Assembly (NCBI RefSeq): GCF_014269225.2
Contig: NZ_CP077097.1
Span: forward strand, 4,475,001 to 4,539,000
Length of the DNA: 64,000 bases
Direction of reading: 5' to 3'
Source: Pseudomonas anuradhapurensis
GTDB taxonomy: Bacteria > Pseudomonadota > Gammaproteobacteria > Pseudomonadales > Pseudomonadaceae
Shown piece by piece: positions 27,326 through 35,239 of the stretch. The position numbers and the translations under genes were made by a program. Below the pieces are notes generated by a model. It saw only the letters and a program-made list of their open reading frames with translations, ran no database searches and was not told where the DNA came from. How positions within the stretch are numbered: position 1 is the first letter of the stretch; every line of letters begins with the position of its first letter.

Positions 27326-27345
27326 AAAAATTGTATACAATTTTT
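27326..27345. promoter_or_regulatory. Perfect 20-bp palindrome, GntR/FadR-type operator candidate
   Basis: A-tract, TTGTATACAA, T-tract: perfectly symmetric over 20 bases, 64 bp before the purine permease start codon. A related half-site, ATTGTACACA, lies at 27227-27236. TTGTATACAA-like sites are typical of GntR-family repressors; the cognate regulator is not in the window. Confidence 0.5.
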
Positions 27346-27408
27346 GTGGCATTCATTTGTCGGAAATGTCTACAGTAGCGACACAACAATAAACAGAGAG
27401 CCTGCTCC

Positions 27409-28926
27409 ATGACTACGTCCCCTAGCACGTCTCCCGCCAAGCGCCCCGAGGACGAAAACCTCGGCCTTGGGGCCAACCTGGCCTATGGTCTGCAGCATGT
27501 GCTGACCATGTATGGGGGGATCGTCGCGGTACCCCTGATCCTGGGGCAGGCCGCGGGCCTGAACGGCGCCGAAATCGGCATGCTGATCGCCGCTTCGCTG
27601 TTTGCCGGTGGCCTGGCCACCCTGCTGCAGACACTGGGCCTGCCATTCTTCGGTTGCCAGCTACCGCTGGTGCAGGGCGTGTCGTTCGCTGGCGTGGCGA
27701 CCATGGGGGCGATCCTCAGCAGCGAAGGCGGCGGTGGCCTGCCAGGCGTACTGGGCGCAGTCATGGCCGCGTCGCTGATCGGCTTTCTCATTACCCCGGT
27801 GTTCTCGCGCATTACCAAGTTCTTTCCGCCGCTGGTAACCGGTATCGTCATCACCACCATCGGCCTGACCCTGATGCCGGTGGCCGCCCGCTGGGTGATG
27901 GGCGGCAATAGCGCCTCGCCAGAGTTCGGCAGCGTGGCCAACATCGGCCTGGCGGCGCTGACCTTCGCCATCGTGCTGCTGCTGAGCAAGCTCGGCAGTG
28001 CGACCATCTCGCGCCTGTCGATCCTGCTGGCGATGGTGGTCGGCACCCTGATCGCCTGGGCGCTGGGCATGACCGACTTCAGCAAGGTCACCGAAGGCCC
28101 GATATTCGCCTTCCCCGCGCCGTTCCACTTCGGCATGCCGGAGTTCCACATCGCCGCGATCCTGTCGATGTGCATCGTGATCATGGTGACCCTGGTGGAA
28201 ACCTCGGCCGACATCCTCGCCGTGGGTGAGATCATCGACACCAAAGTCGACTCCAAGCGCCTGGGCAACGGCCTGCGCGCCGACATGGCGTCGAGCATCC
28301 TGGCGCCGATCTTCGGCTCGTTCACCCAGAGCGCGTTCGCCCAGAACGTGGGCCTAGTGGCGGTGACCGGGGTCAAGAGCCGCTACGTGGTGGCCACCGG
28401 TGGCGTAATCCTGGTGGTACTCGGCCTGCTGCCGATCATGGGCCGGGTGATTGCTGCCGTGCCGACGCCGGTACTGGGGGGCGCCGGCATCGTGCTGTTC
28501 GGCACCGTGGCAGCCAGCGGTATCCGCACCCTGTCCAAGGTCAACTACAAGAACAACGTCAACCTGATCATCGTCGCCGCCTCGCTGGGCTTTGGCATGA
28601 TCCCGATTGCCGCGCCGACCTTCTACCATCACTTCCCGAACTGGTTCGAGACCATCTTCCACTCGGGCATCAGCTCGGCGGCAATCATGGCCATCCTGCT
28701 GAACCTGATCTTCAACCACTTCACCGCTGGCAACTCGGAAAACCAGTCGGTGTTCGCTGCAGCCTACGAGCGCACCATCCAGTACTCGGACATTTCAGCG
28801 CTGCGTGATGGCGATTACTTCAAGGATGGCAAGCTGTTCGATGCCGAAGGTAATGAAGTGCCGATGCTGGAGCTGGATGAACATGGCAATGAGACGGTCA
28901 GGCGCACGCCGGTCGCCGAACATTGA
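27409..28926 (+). CDS. Xanthine/uracil (NCS2) permease
   Basis: A 505-residue nucleobase-ascorbate transporter family protein with about 12-14 helices. The NAT signature QNVGLVAVTGV and the TM8 substrate-binding glutamate region LVETSADILAVGE are present. Uric acid or xanthine is the likeliest substrate. The start at 27409 has an A-rich leader with AACAATAA (27385-27392), an Hfq/Crc-type motif. A TTGTATACAA palindrome upstream suggests a purine-responsive GntR-type repressor. A strong terminator follows. Confidence 0.88.
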   Translation: MTTSPSTSPAKRPEDENLGLGANLAYGLQHVLTMYGGIVAVPLILGQAAGLNGAEIGMLIAASLFAGGLATLLQTLGLPFFGCQLPLVQGVSFAGVATMGAILSSEGGGGLPGVLGAVMAASLIGFLITPVFSRITKFFPPLVTGIVITTIGLTLMPVAARWVMGGNSASPEFGSVANIGLAALTFAIVLLLSKLGSATISRLSILLAMVVGTLIAWALGMTDFSKVTEGPIFAFPAPFHFGMPEFHIAAILSMCIVIMVTLVETSADILAVGEIIDTKVDSKRLGNGLRADMASSILAPIFGSFTQSAFAQNVGLVAVTGVKSRYVVATGGVILVVLGLLPIMGRVIAAVPTPVLGGAGIVLFGTVAASGIRTLSKVNYKNNVNLIIVAASLGFGMIPIAAPTFYHHFPNWFETIFHSGISSAAIMAILLNLIFNHFTAGNSENQSVFAAAYERTIQYSDISALRDGDYFKDGKLFDAEGNEVPMLELDEHGNETVRRTPVAEH

Positions 28927-28949
28927 CCACTGACTGAGCGGTGAGGTGG

Positions 28950-28980
28950 GGGGCCGATGCGCATCGTCGGCCCCTTTTTT
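28950..28980 (+). terminator. Rho-independent terminator
   Basis: Stem GGGGCCGA / TCGGCCCC around an internally pairing loop GATGCGCATC, followed by six T. It ends the permease transcript; radA converges from the other side. Confidence 0.88.
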
Positions 28981-29020
28981 GTTTGTCTGAACCGGCGATA
29001 AGGCCGGTCCAGGCTACGAG

Positions 29021-30391
29021 TTACTCGAACAGTGCATCCAGTGCCTGCTCCAGCCGGGTAACGGCAATCACCTGCAGCCCCGCCGGGGCCTCTTTCGGCG
29101 CGTTGCCCTTGGGCACGATGGCCCGCTTGAAGCCATGCTTGGCCGCTTCCTTCAAGCGCTCCTGGCCACTGGGCACCGGCCGTACCTCGCCCGACAGGCC
29201 GATCTCGCCAAACACCAGCAAGCCATGGGCCAGTGGCCGGTTGCGCAGGCTCGACATCACCGCCGCCAGCAACGCCAGGTCGGATGCGGTTTCCAGTACC
29301 TTCACCCCGCCTACCACGTTGAGGAACACGTCCTGGTCATGGGTTGGAATGCCACCATGCCGGTGCAACACCGCCAGCAGCATGGCCAGGCGGTTCTGGT
29401 CCAGGCCCAGGGTCACCCGGCGCGGGTTGGCCAGGTGGCTGTCGTCGACCAGTGCCTGCACCTCCACCAGCATCGGCCGGGTGCCCTCCCAAGTCGCCAT
29501 CACCACGCTACCAGGTACTTCTTCCTGAGCGCGGTTGAGGAAAATCGCCGACGGGTTGGATACTTCCTTCAGGCCGCGGTCGGTCATGCCGAACACGCCC
29601 AGTTCGTTGACAGCACCGAAGCGGTTCTTCACAGCCCGCAACAGGCGCAGGCGGCCATCGGATTCGCCTTCGAAATACAGCACGGTGTCGACCATGTGCT
29701 CGAGAACGCGTGGGCCGGCCAGCGAGCCTTCCTTGGTCACGTGGCCCACCAGGAAGATCGCCGTGCCGCTCTGCTTGGCATAACGCACCAGCAACGCAGT
29801 ACTCTCGCGCACCTGGGCCACGCCGCCAGGTGCCGATTGCAGCTGCTCGGTGAAAATGGTCTGGATCGAGTCGATCACCATCACCCGCGGCTTTTCCTGG
29901 CGCGCCGTGGCGATGATGGTTTCGATACAGGTTTCGGTCATCACCTTGAGCTGGTCCTGCGGCAGGCCCAGGCGTCGCGAGCGCATGGCTACCTGCTGCT
30001 GCGATTCCTCACCGGTAACGTAGAGTGCCGGCATGCCGACGGCAATGTTGCACAAGGTCTGCAGCAGGATGGTCGACTTGCCGATACCGGGGTCACCACC
30101 GATCAGCACCACCGAGCCATCCACCAGGCCCCCGCCCAGCACGCGGTCCAGTTCAGTGCTGCTGGTGGTGAAACGCGGGATTTCCTCGACGCTGACTTCG
30201 GCCAGGGTCTTGATCTGCGCCTGCTGCCCGGCCCAGCCGGTGCGGCCGTTGCCGGGCGCGGCGGCAGCGCCGCTTTCGATCATGGTTTCGACCAGGGTGT
30301 TCCAGGCCCCGCATTCGCCACACTGGCCGGCCCATTTGGGAAAGGTGGCACCGCATTCGGTGCAGCCATACAAGCGCTTGGCCTTGGCCAT
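29021..30391 (-). CDS. radA: DNA repair/branch migration ATPase RadA
   Basis: A 456-residue RadA (Sms). The N-terminal zinc finger is CTECGATFPKWAGQCGEC, Walker A is GGDPGIGKST, the RadA-specific KNRFG motif appears in RAVKNRFGAVNELGVF, and a Lon-protease-like C-terminal domain follows (about 285-456). RadA is a RecA-related helicase that promotes branch migration in recombinational repair. AGGAG precedes the ATG at 30391. Divergent from mscL. Confidence 0.96.
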   Translation of the reverse strand: MAKAKRLYGCTECGATFPKWAGQCGECGAWNTLVETMIESGAAAAPGNGRTGWAGQQAQIKTLAEVSVEEIPRFTTSSTELDRVLGGGLVDGSVVLIGGDPGIGKSTILLQTLCNIAVGMPALYVTGEESQQQVAMRSRRLGLPQDQLKVMTETCIETIIATARQEKPRVMVIDSIQTIFTEQLQSAPGGVAQVRESTALLVRYAKQSGTAIFLVGHVTKEGSLAGPRVLEHMVDTVLYFEGESDGRLRLLRAVKNRFGAVNELGVFGMTDRGLKEVSNPSAIFLNRAQEEVPGSVVMATWEGTRPMLVEVQALVDDSHLANPRRVTLGLDQNRLAMLLAVLHRHGGIPTHDQDVFLNVVGGVKVLETASDLALLAAVMSSLRNRPLAHGLLVFGEIGLSGEVRPVPSGQERLKEAAKHGFKRAIVPKGNAPKEAPAGLQVIAVTRLEQALDALFE

Positions 30392-30567
30392 GGCTGGGGT
30401 CTCCTGGGAAAAACCGCCATGATAGCCGAGCTGGACGTGTCTCGAACGCCTCGAGGTGCGACAAAACTATTCGTTCTAACCGCAGTCGGAAGCCCTGAAC
30501 ATAACGCATGAAGCGTTTAAGTGGCTTACACTGCGTAAACCTTACCTTTTGTTACAAGGAACCAAAC

Positions 30568-30987
30568 ATGGGCATGATCAGTGAGTTCAAGGCCTTCGCG
30601 GTCAAAGGCAATGTCGTCGACATGGCGGTCGGTATCATCATCGGCGCAGCCTTCGGCAAGATCGTCTCGTCCTTCGTTGGTGACGTGGTCATGCCGCCAC
30701 TGGGCCTGTTGATCGGTGGTGTCGACTTCAGCGACCTGGCCGTTACCCTGAAGGCCGCCGAAGGTGATGCACCGGCTGTGGTACTGGCCTATGGCAAGTT
30801 CATCCAGACCGTGATCGACTTCCTGATTGTGGCGTTTGCCATCTTCATGGGGGTGAAGGCAATCAACCGGCTCAAGCGTGAAGAGGCCGTGGCGCCGACT
30901 GCACCACCCGTGCCGAGTGCCGAAGAGACCCTGTTGACCGAAATTCGCGATTTGCTCAAGGCGCAGAACCAGAACCGCCTGCCTTGA
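30568..30987 (+). CDS. mscL: Large-conductance mechanosensitive channel
   Basis: A 139-residue MscL. The N-terminal amphipathic helix and TM1 are [36 protein letters not shown], then [13 protein letters not shown]2 [15 protein letters not shown], and the C-terminal bundle EIRDLLKAQ. It opens under membrane tension in osmotic downshock. AAGGAACCAAAC precedes the ATG at 30568; longer frames add residues not seen in the family. Confidence 0.96.
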   Translation: MGMISEFKAFAVKGNVVDMAVGIIIGAAFGKIVSSFVGDVVMPPLGLLIGGVDFSDLAVTLKAAEGDAPAVVLAYGKFIQTVIDFLIVAFAIFMGVKAINRLKREEAVAPTAPPVPSAEETLLTEIRDLLKAQNQNRLP

Positions 30988-30995
30988 GAGCACCA

Positions 30996-31014
30996 GGGGC
31001 TGCCTTGCAGCCCC
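30996..31014. terminator. Stem-loop between mscL and fpr
   Basis: GGGGCTG-CCTTG-CAGCCCC between convergent genes; no T-run on either side, so termination strength is uncertain. Confidence 0.4.
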
Positions 31015-31021
31015 AATCGCC

Positions 31022-31798
31022 TTACCAGTAGGCTTCCACCGCCACCTGCCCCGGCCGCTTGCTCAGGCTCAGCTGCAAGTCCCGCGCCTTGAGTACCTTG
31101 CGTGTCTCGTCGACCATTTCCGGGTTACCACACAGCATCACCCGCGAATGTTCCGGTGACAGCTCCAGCCCCGCAGCCTTCTCCAACTCGCCATTCTCGA
31201 TCAGCGTGGTAATGCGCGCACTCAAGGCCCCGGCATGCTGCTCGCGGGTGACCACCGGAATGAACTGCAACTTGCCGGCAAATTCGGCCAGGTAATCGCG
31301 CTGCTCCAACCCGGCGATTTCATCCACATAAGCCAGCTCTTTCGCTTCACGCACCGAGTACACCAGCTTGATATTGTCGAAACGCTCCCAGGCCTCGAAG
31401 TCCTGCAGAATCGACATGAACGGCGCAATGCCGGTACCGGTTGCGAGCAACCATAAATCGCGGCCACCGACGAAGCGGTCCAGGGTCAGGAAGCCGAAGG
31501 CCTGGCGGTCGATCAGCAAGGTATCGCCCACCTCCAGCCGGCTCAGCTCGCTGGTGAATTCGCCCCCTGGTACCACGATGGAGAAGAAATCGAGATGCTC
31601 GTCATGGGGGGCGCTGACCATCGAATAGGCGCGCCATACCACACTGCCATCAGCCTTGGTCACGCCCAGGCGGGCGAACTGGCCGGAACGGAAGCGAAAC
31701 CCCGCATCGCGCGTGACCCGCAGACTGAAGAGGTTCGGCGTCAGCGGCTGAACATCGAGCAGGGACTGGCGGGTGAACTTTTCGGCGCTAGCGGTCAT
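31022..31798 (-). CDS. fpr: Ferredoxin-NADP+ reductase
   Basis: A 258-residue single-subunit FAD reductase of the bacterial subclass. The FAD motif RAYSMVSAP at about residue 50, the NADP pyrophosphate loop LLATGTGIAPFMSIL and the C-terminal aromatic VEAYW are present. It exchanges electrons between NADPH and ferredoxin or flavodoxin, often in oxidative or iron stress. GGAG six bases before the ATG at 31798 fixes the start. P. putida has two paralogues; the neighbour here is a LuxR solo, not finR, so this is probably the second (FprB-type). Confidence 0.92.
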   Translation of the reverse strand: MTASAEKFTRQSLLDVQPLTPNLFSLRVTRDAGFRFRSGQFARLGVTKADGSVVWRAYSMVSAPHDEHLDFFSIVVPGGEFTSELSRLEVGDTLLIDRQAFGFLTLDRFVGGRDLWLLATGTGIAPFMSILQDFEAWERFDNIKLVYSVREAKELAYVDEIAGLEQRDYLAEFAGKLQFIPVVTREQHAGALSARITTLIENGELEKAAGLELSPEHSRVMLCGNPEMVDETRKVLKARDLQLSLSKRPGQVAVEAYW

Positions 31799-32014
31799 AT
31801 CGGGCTCCAGGTTTGGCATGCGCACAGTGTCGCGCAAAGTGGCGCGGATAAAAACCACTGCTTTGTAGGGCCTCACCAACGGTGAACCTGCCTAGGTCGC
31901 GGATAATCCTGCTCGCTGTAACAAAAAAATCCCAACGCCTTGGTAGGTCTTTTCCTACAATCAATCGGGTCCCCAAACGGATTGGACTGCTACTGCGTCA
32001 GCAAGGAGTGTCAG

Positions 32015-32722
32015 ATGCGTCACTGGAAACCCGAATATCTTCATGCGTTCGTCAGTGAGCGTAGACCCCAAAGACTGTTTGATATCGCAGTGCACCTGGC
32101 CCAGAACCTGGACATGGTTTACCTGGGACTGAACGTTCGCATCCAGATCGCGACGCAAACGCCACGGTTGTACCTCTACAGCAATTACCCGAAAGAATGG
32201 ATCGAGCGTTACCAGCGCGATGAGTTCTACAAGCAGGACGCCGCCGCCAATGCGAGCCACAGCTCGACCATGCCCGTGCTCTGGAATGACGACCTGTATC
32301 GTGAAGCCCCGAAGTTTCGTCAAGCAGCCTGCCAGTATGGCCTGTGCCATGGCTGGACACAGTCATTGCACGACTTGCAGCACAATGAAAGCCAGATCAG
32401 CGTGGCCAGGCCCACCGGCACCATCGGCATTACCGAACTCTACGACAAGGCTGGCAGTGTGCAGTGGCTGTGCCATACCCTGCATGCGGTGCTTGGTGAA
32501 TACCACCTGAATGCACTGTGCCCCCCGCAGCCCAAGATGAGCAAACGGGAACTGGAAGTATTGAAATGGTCAGCCGCCGGCAAGACCGCTGCCGACGTGG
32601 CCTGCATCCTGTCACTGTCGCAAAGCACGGTGAATTTCCATATCCGCAGCGTTATCACCAAGACCAGCGCTGCCAACAAGGCCGGCGCCGTCGCCATTGC
32701 CGCCCTGCGCGGCTGGATCTGA
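32015..32722 (+). CDS. ppoR: LuxR solo quorum-sensing regulator (PpoR-like)
   Basis: A 235-residue LuxR protein: N-terminal autoinducer-binding domain (about 1-165) and C-terminal GerE-type HTH (MSKRELEVLKWSAAGKTAADV then ACILSLSQSTVNFHI). AHL-pocket residues are mostly conserved (WIERY, LWND, GLCHGWTQSLH), but the usual Asp-Pro is Asp-Ala (FYKQDAAANA). No luxI gene lies nearby, so it should respond to AHLs made elsewhere, as PpoR of P. putida does with 3-oxo-C6-HSL. AAGGAG precedes the ATG at 32015. Confidence 0.85.
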   Translation: MRHWKPEYLHAFVSERRPQRLFDIAVHLAQNLDMVYLGLNVRIQIATQTPRLYLYSNYPKEWIERYQRDEFYKQDAAANASHSSTMPVLWNDDLYREAPKFRQAACQYGLCHGWTQSLHDLQHNESQISVARPTGTIGITELYDKAGSVQWLCHTLHAVLGEYHLNALCPPQPKMSKRELEVLKWSAAGKTAADVACILSLSQSTVNFHIRSVITKTSAANKAGAVAIAALRGWI

Positions 32723-32817
32723 CCAGCAAACCTGCGACCCCGGGCAAAGCCCTGTAGAATCGCCCGGCAAAGCCCGGGGCGAACCGCAACGGGCAGATCG
32801 TTCCCGAGCCAGACGCC

Positions 32818-33942
32818 ATGCCCCTGTTGACCACTCCCTACGCCGAACTCGACCTGATCCGCCAGCCGGATCAGGCCAACGACCCCTTGCAGGCTTTCGA
32901 TGCAGCCGACGAATACCTGCTTGCGCAGATGCACGCACAGGCCCCGGCGGCCGATTGCCGGGTGCTGGTGCTCAATGACAGCTTCGGCGCCCTGGCTGCC
33001 AGCCTGGCGGGCAAGCTGCACGTGGTCAGTAGTGGCGATTCGCACCTGGCGCACCTGGCCCTGGAAAAAAACCTGTCGCGAAATGGCCTGCCGTTCGACA
33101 GCGTGCCCTTCGTCCCGGCCAGCGAAACCTGGCAAGGCTCGTTCGATCGAGTGCTGCTGCGGGTGCCCAAGACCCTGGCCTTGCTCGAAGAGCAACTGAT
33201 CCGCCTGCAAGGCCACCTGGCGCCGGGTGCACAGGTGATTGCCGGGGCGATGATCAAGCACCTGCCCCGGGCTGCCGGTGACCTGATGGGGAAATACATC
33301 GGCCCGGTGCAGGCCTCGCTGGCGCAGAAAAAGGCCCGCTTGCTGACGGCGACGCTGGCCACGCGGCCGCTCGCCCGGTCGCCCTACCCCAGCCGCTATC
33401 GCCTCGACGCGCCGGCCGTGGAGCTGGTCAACCACGCCAACGTGTTCTGCCGTGAAGGCCTGGACATCGGCACCCGCGCCTTTCTGCCGCACCTGCCACG
33501 CGACCTGGGCCGTGCCCGGGTGGCGGACTTGGGTTGCGGCAACGGTGTGCTGGCGATTGCCAGCGCCCTGGCCAACCCGGATGCGCATTACACCTTGGTC
33601 GATGAGTCGTACATGGCGGTGCAATCGGCGCGGGAAAACTGGCAGGCCGCACTGGGCGAGCGCCCGGCGGTGTTCGAGGCAGCCGATGGGTTGGCCGGGG
33701 TAGAAAAACAGTCGCTGGAGGTGGTGCTGTGCAACCCGCCGTTCCACCAGCAGCAGGTGGTGGGCGATTTCCTTGCCTGGCGCATGTTCCAGCAGGCGCG
33801 TGAGGCATTGGTGGTGGGCGGGGCGCTGTATATCGTGGGTAACCGGCACCTGGGTTATCACAGCAAGCTGACGCGGTTGTTCCGTGGCGTGGAGCAGGTG
33901 GCGGCTACGCCCAAGTTCGTCATCCTGAAGGCTCGTAAATAG
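32818..33942 (+). CDS. rlmG: 23S rRNA (guanine-N2)-methyltransferase RlmG
   Basis: A 374-residue two-domain methyltransferase. The N-terminal half is a degenerate methyltransferase fold; the C-terminal half has the SAM motif ADLGCGNGVLAIA and catalytic CNPPFHQ (NPPF/Y of N-methyltransferases). RlmG methylates G1835 of 23S rRNA. The ATG at 32818 begins the usual MPLLTTPYAELDLIRQP. It follows the LuxR gene by about 95 bp and is followed by repeat B. Confidence 0.9.
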   Translation: MPLLTTPYAELDLIRQPDQANDPLQAFDAADEYLLAQMHAQAPAADCRVLVLNDSFGALAASLAGKLHVVSSGDSHLAHLALEKNLSRNGLPFDSVPFVPASETWQGSFDRVLLRVPKTLALLEEQLIRLQGHLAPGAQVIAGAMIKHLPRAAGDLMGKYIGPVQASLAQKKARLLTATLATRPLARSPYPSRYRLDAPAVELVNHANVFCREGLDIGTRAFLPHLPRDLGRARVADLGCGNGVLAIASALANPDAHYTLVDESYMAVQSARENWQAALGERPAVFEAADGLAGVEKQSLEVVLCNPPFHQQQVVGDFLAWRMFQQAREALVVGGALYIVGNRHLGYHSKLTRLFRGVEQVAATPKFVILKARK

Positions 33943-33947
33943 GCCGT

Positions 33948-34034
33948 TGGGGCTGCTTTGCAGCCCATCGCGACACAAGGCCGCTCCTACAGGGAGACGC
34001 GACTGACTGAATGATCGCGATCCGGCCTTGTGTT
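33948..34034. repeat. Repeat B pair, right copy degenerate
   Basis: GGGGCTGCTTTGCAGCCC, ATCGCGACACAAGGCCGC and TCCTACAG (33949-33992), then an inverted, altered copy with CGCGATCCGGCCTTGTGTTGC (34015-34035). Confidence 0.7.
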
Positions 34035-34036
34035 GC

Positions 34037-34058
34037 AAAAGGGGCGCAAAGCGCCCCC
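34037..34058 (-). terminator. Terminator of the cio operon
   Basis: On the minus strand GGGGCGC-TTT-GCGCCCC is followed by TTTT, 6 bases after the DUF2474 stop codon. Confidence 0.75.
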
Positions 34059-34063
34059 TTGGT

Positions 34064-34219
34064 TCAATGGGTGGTCAACCCCGCTGCCCCCATGAACAGG
34101 CGCATCACCCAGGCCGCAACACCCAGCGCTGCCACGCTCATCGCCCAGATCAGCAGCAGCCAGCCCAGCCGCTGCCACAGGGGCTTTTTCTCCTCCAAGC
34201 CATGCTTGCCAGCCATCAT
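34064..34219 (-). CDS. DUF2474 small membrane protein of the CIO operon
   Basis: A 51-residue single-helix membrane protein: basic N-terminus MMAGKHGLEEKKPLWQRLGW, then LLLIWAMSVAALGVAAWVMRLFMG. Such DUF2474 proteins follow cydB/cioB and probably act like the CydX subunit that stabilises bd-type oxidases. GGAGG lies 4 bases before the first ATG (34219) and 7 before the second (34216); either may be used. It starts 9 bp after cioB ends. Confidence 0.8.
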   Translation of the reverse strand: MMAGKHGLEEKKPLWQRLGWLLLIWAMSVAALGVAAWVMRLFMGAAGLTTH

Positions 34220-34228
34220 GCGGCCTCC

Positions 34229-35236
34229 CTAGTGATAGCCGTCTTCGTGGGTAACCTTGCCGCGGAACACGTAGTAGCTCCAGAAGGTGTACATCAGGAT
34301 GAACGGCAGGATGAACAGCGTACCGACCAGCATGAAACCCTGGCTCTGCGGTGGCGCCGCGGCATCCCAGATCGAGATCGACGGTGGGATGATGTTCGGC
34401 CACAGGCTGATGCCCAGGCCGCTGTAACCAAGGAAGATCAGCACCAGGGTGAGCAGGAACGGCGTGTAGTGCGCATTGCGCGCCACCGCCTTGAGCAAGC
34501 CGTAGAAGGTCACCAGCACCAGGATCGGCACCGGCATGAACCAGACCAGGTTAGGCATGCTGAACCAGCGGTCGGCGATCTGCGGGTAGGCGATTGGTGT
34601 CCACAGGCTGACAATGCCGATCACCGCCAACAACACCAGCGCCAGAGGGCGGGCAATGTCGTGCATCTTCTGCTGCAGCGCCCCTTCGGTCTTCATGATC
34701 AGCCAGGTGCAGCCCAACAGGGTATAGGCAACGATCAGCCCCAGGCCGCAGAACAGGCTGAACGGGGTGAGCCAATCGAGCGTACCACCGGCGAAATGCC
34801 GGTCGACTACCTTGAAGCCCTCCAGGAACGCGCCCAGGGCCACGCCCTGGAAGAAGGTGGCCACCAGCGAGCCCCAGATGAACGCCTTGTCCCAGATATG
34901 GCGCTTGTCGTCCTTGGCCTTGAAGCGGAACTCGAAGGCCACGCCGCGGAAGATCAGGCCGATCAGCATCAGGATCAACGGCAGGTACAGCGCCTCCAGC
35001 ACCACCGAGTAGGCCATCGGGAACGCGCCGAACAGCCCGGCACCTCCCAGTACCAGCCAGGTTTCGTTACCGTCCCAGACGGGGGCGACGGTGTTCATCA
35101 TCACATCGCGGTTACGCTCGCCCTTGACGAACGGGAAGAGCATGCCGATTCCGAGGTCGAAACCATCCATCACCACGTACATCATCACGCCGAAGATGAT
35201 GATCACGGCCCAGATCAGCGAAAGGTCGATACCCAT
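34229..35236 (-). CDS. cioB: Cyanide-insensitive ubiquinol oxidase subunit II
   Basis: A 335-residue CydB/CioB membrane subunit with about nine helices. The N-terminus MGIDLSLIWAVIIIFGVMMY and VMDGFDLGIGMLFPF, then MMNTVAPVWDGNETWLVLGG, are diagnostic. It pairs with CioA to form the bd-type quinol oxidase that reduces oxygen without proton pumping and resists cyanide. It starts 3 bp after the cioA stop codon. Confidence 0.94.
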   Translation of the reverse strand: MGIDLSLIWAVIIIFGVMMYVVMDGFDLGIGMLFPFVKGERNRDVMMNTVAPVWDGNETWLVLGGAGLFGAFPMAYSVVLEALYLPLILMLIGLIFRGVAFEFRFKAKDDKRHIWDKAFIWGSLVATFFQGVALGAFLEGFKVVDRHFAGGTLDWLTPFSLFCGLGLIVAYTLLGCTWLIMKTEGALQQKMHDIARPLALVLLAVIGIVSLWTPIAYPQIADRWFSMPNLVWFMPVPILVLVTFYGLLKAVARNAHYTPFLLTLVLIFLGYSGLGISLWPNIIPPSISIWDAAAPPQSQGFMLVGTLFILPFILMYTFWSYYVFRGKVTHEDGYH

Positions 35237-35239
35237 GGC

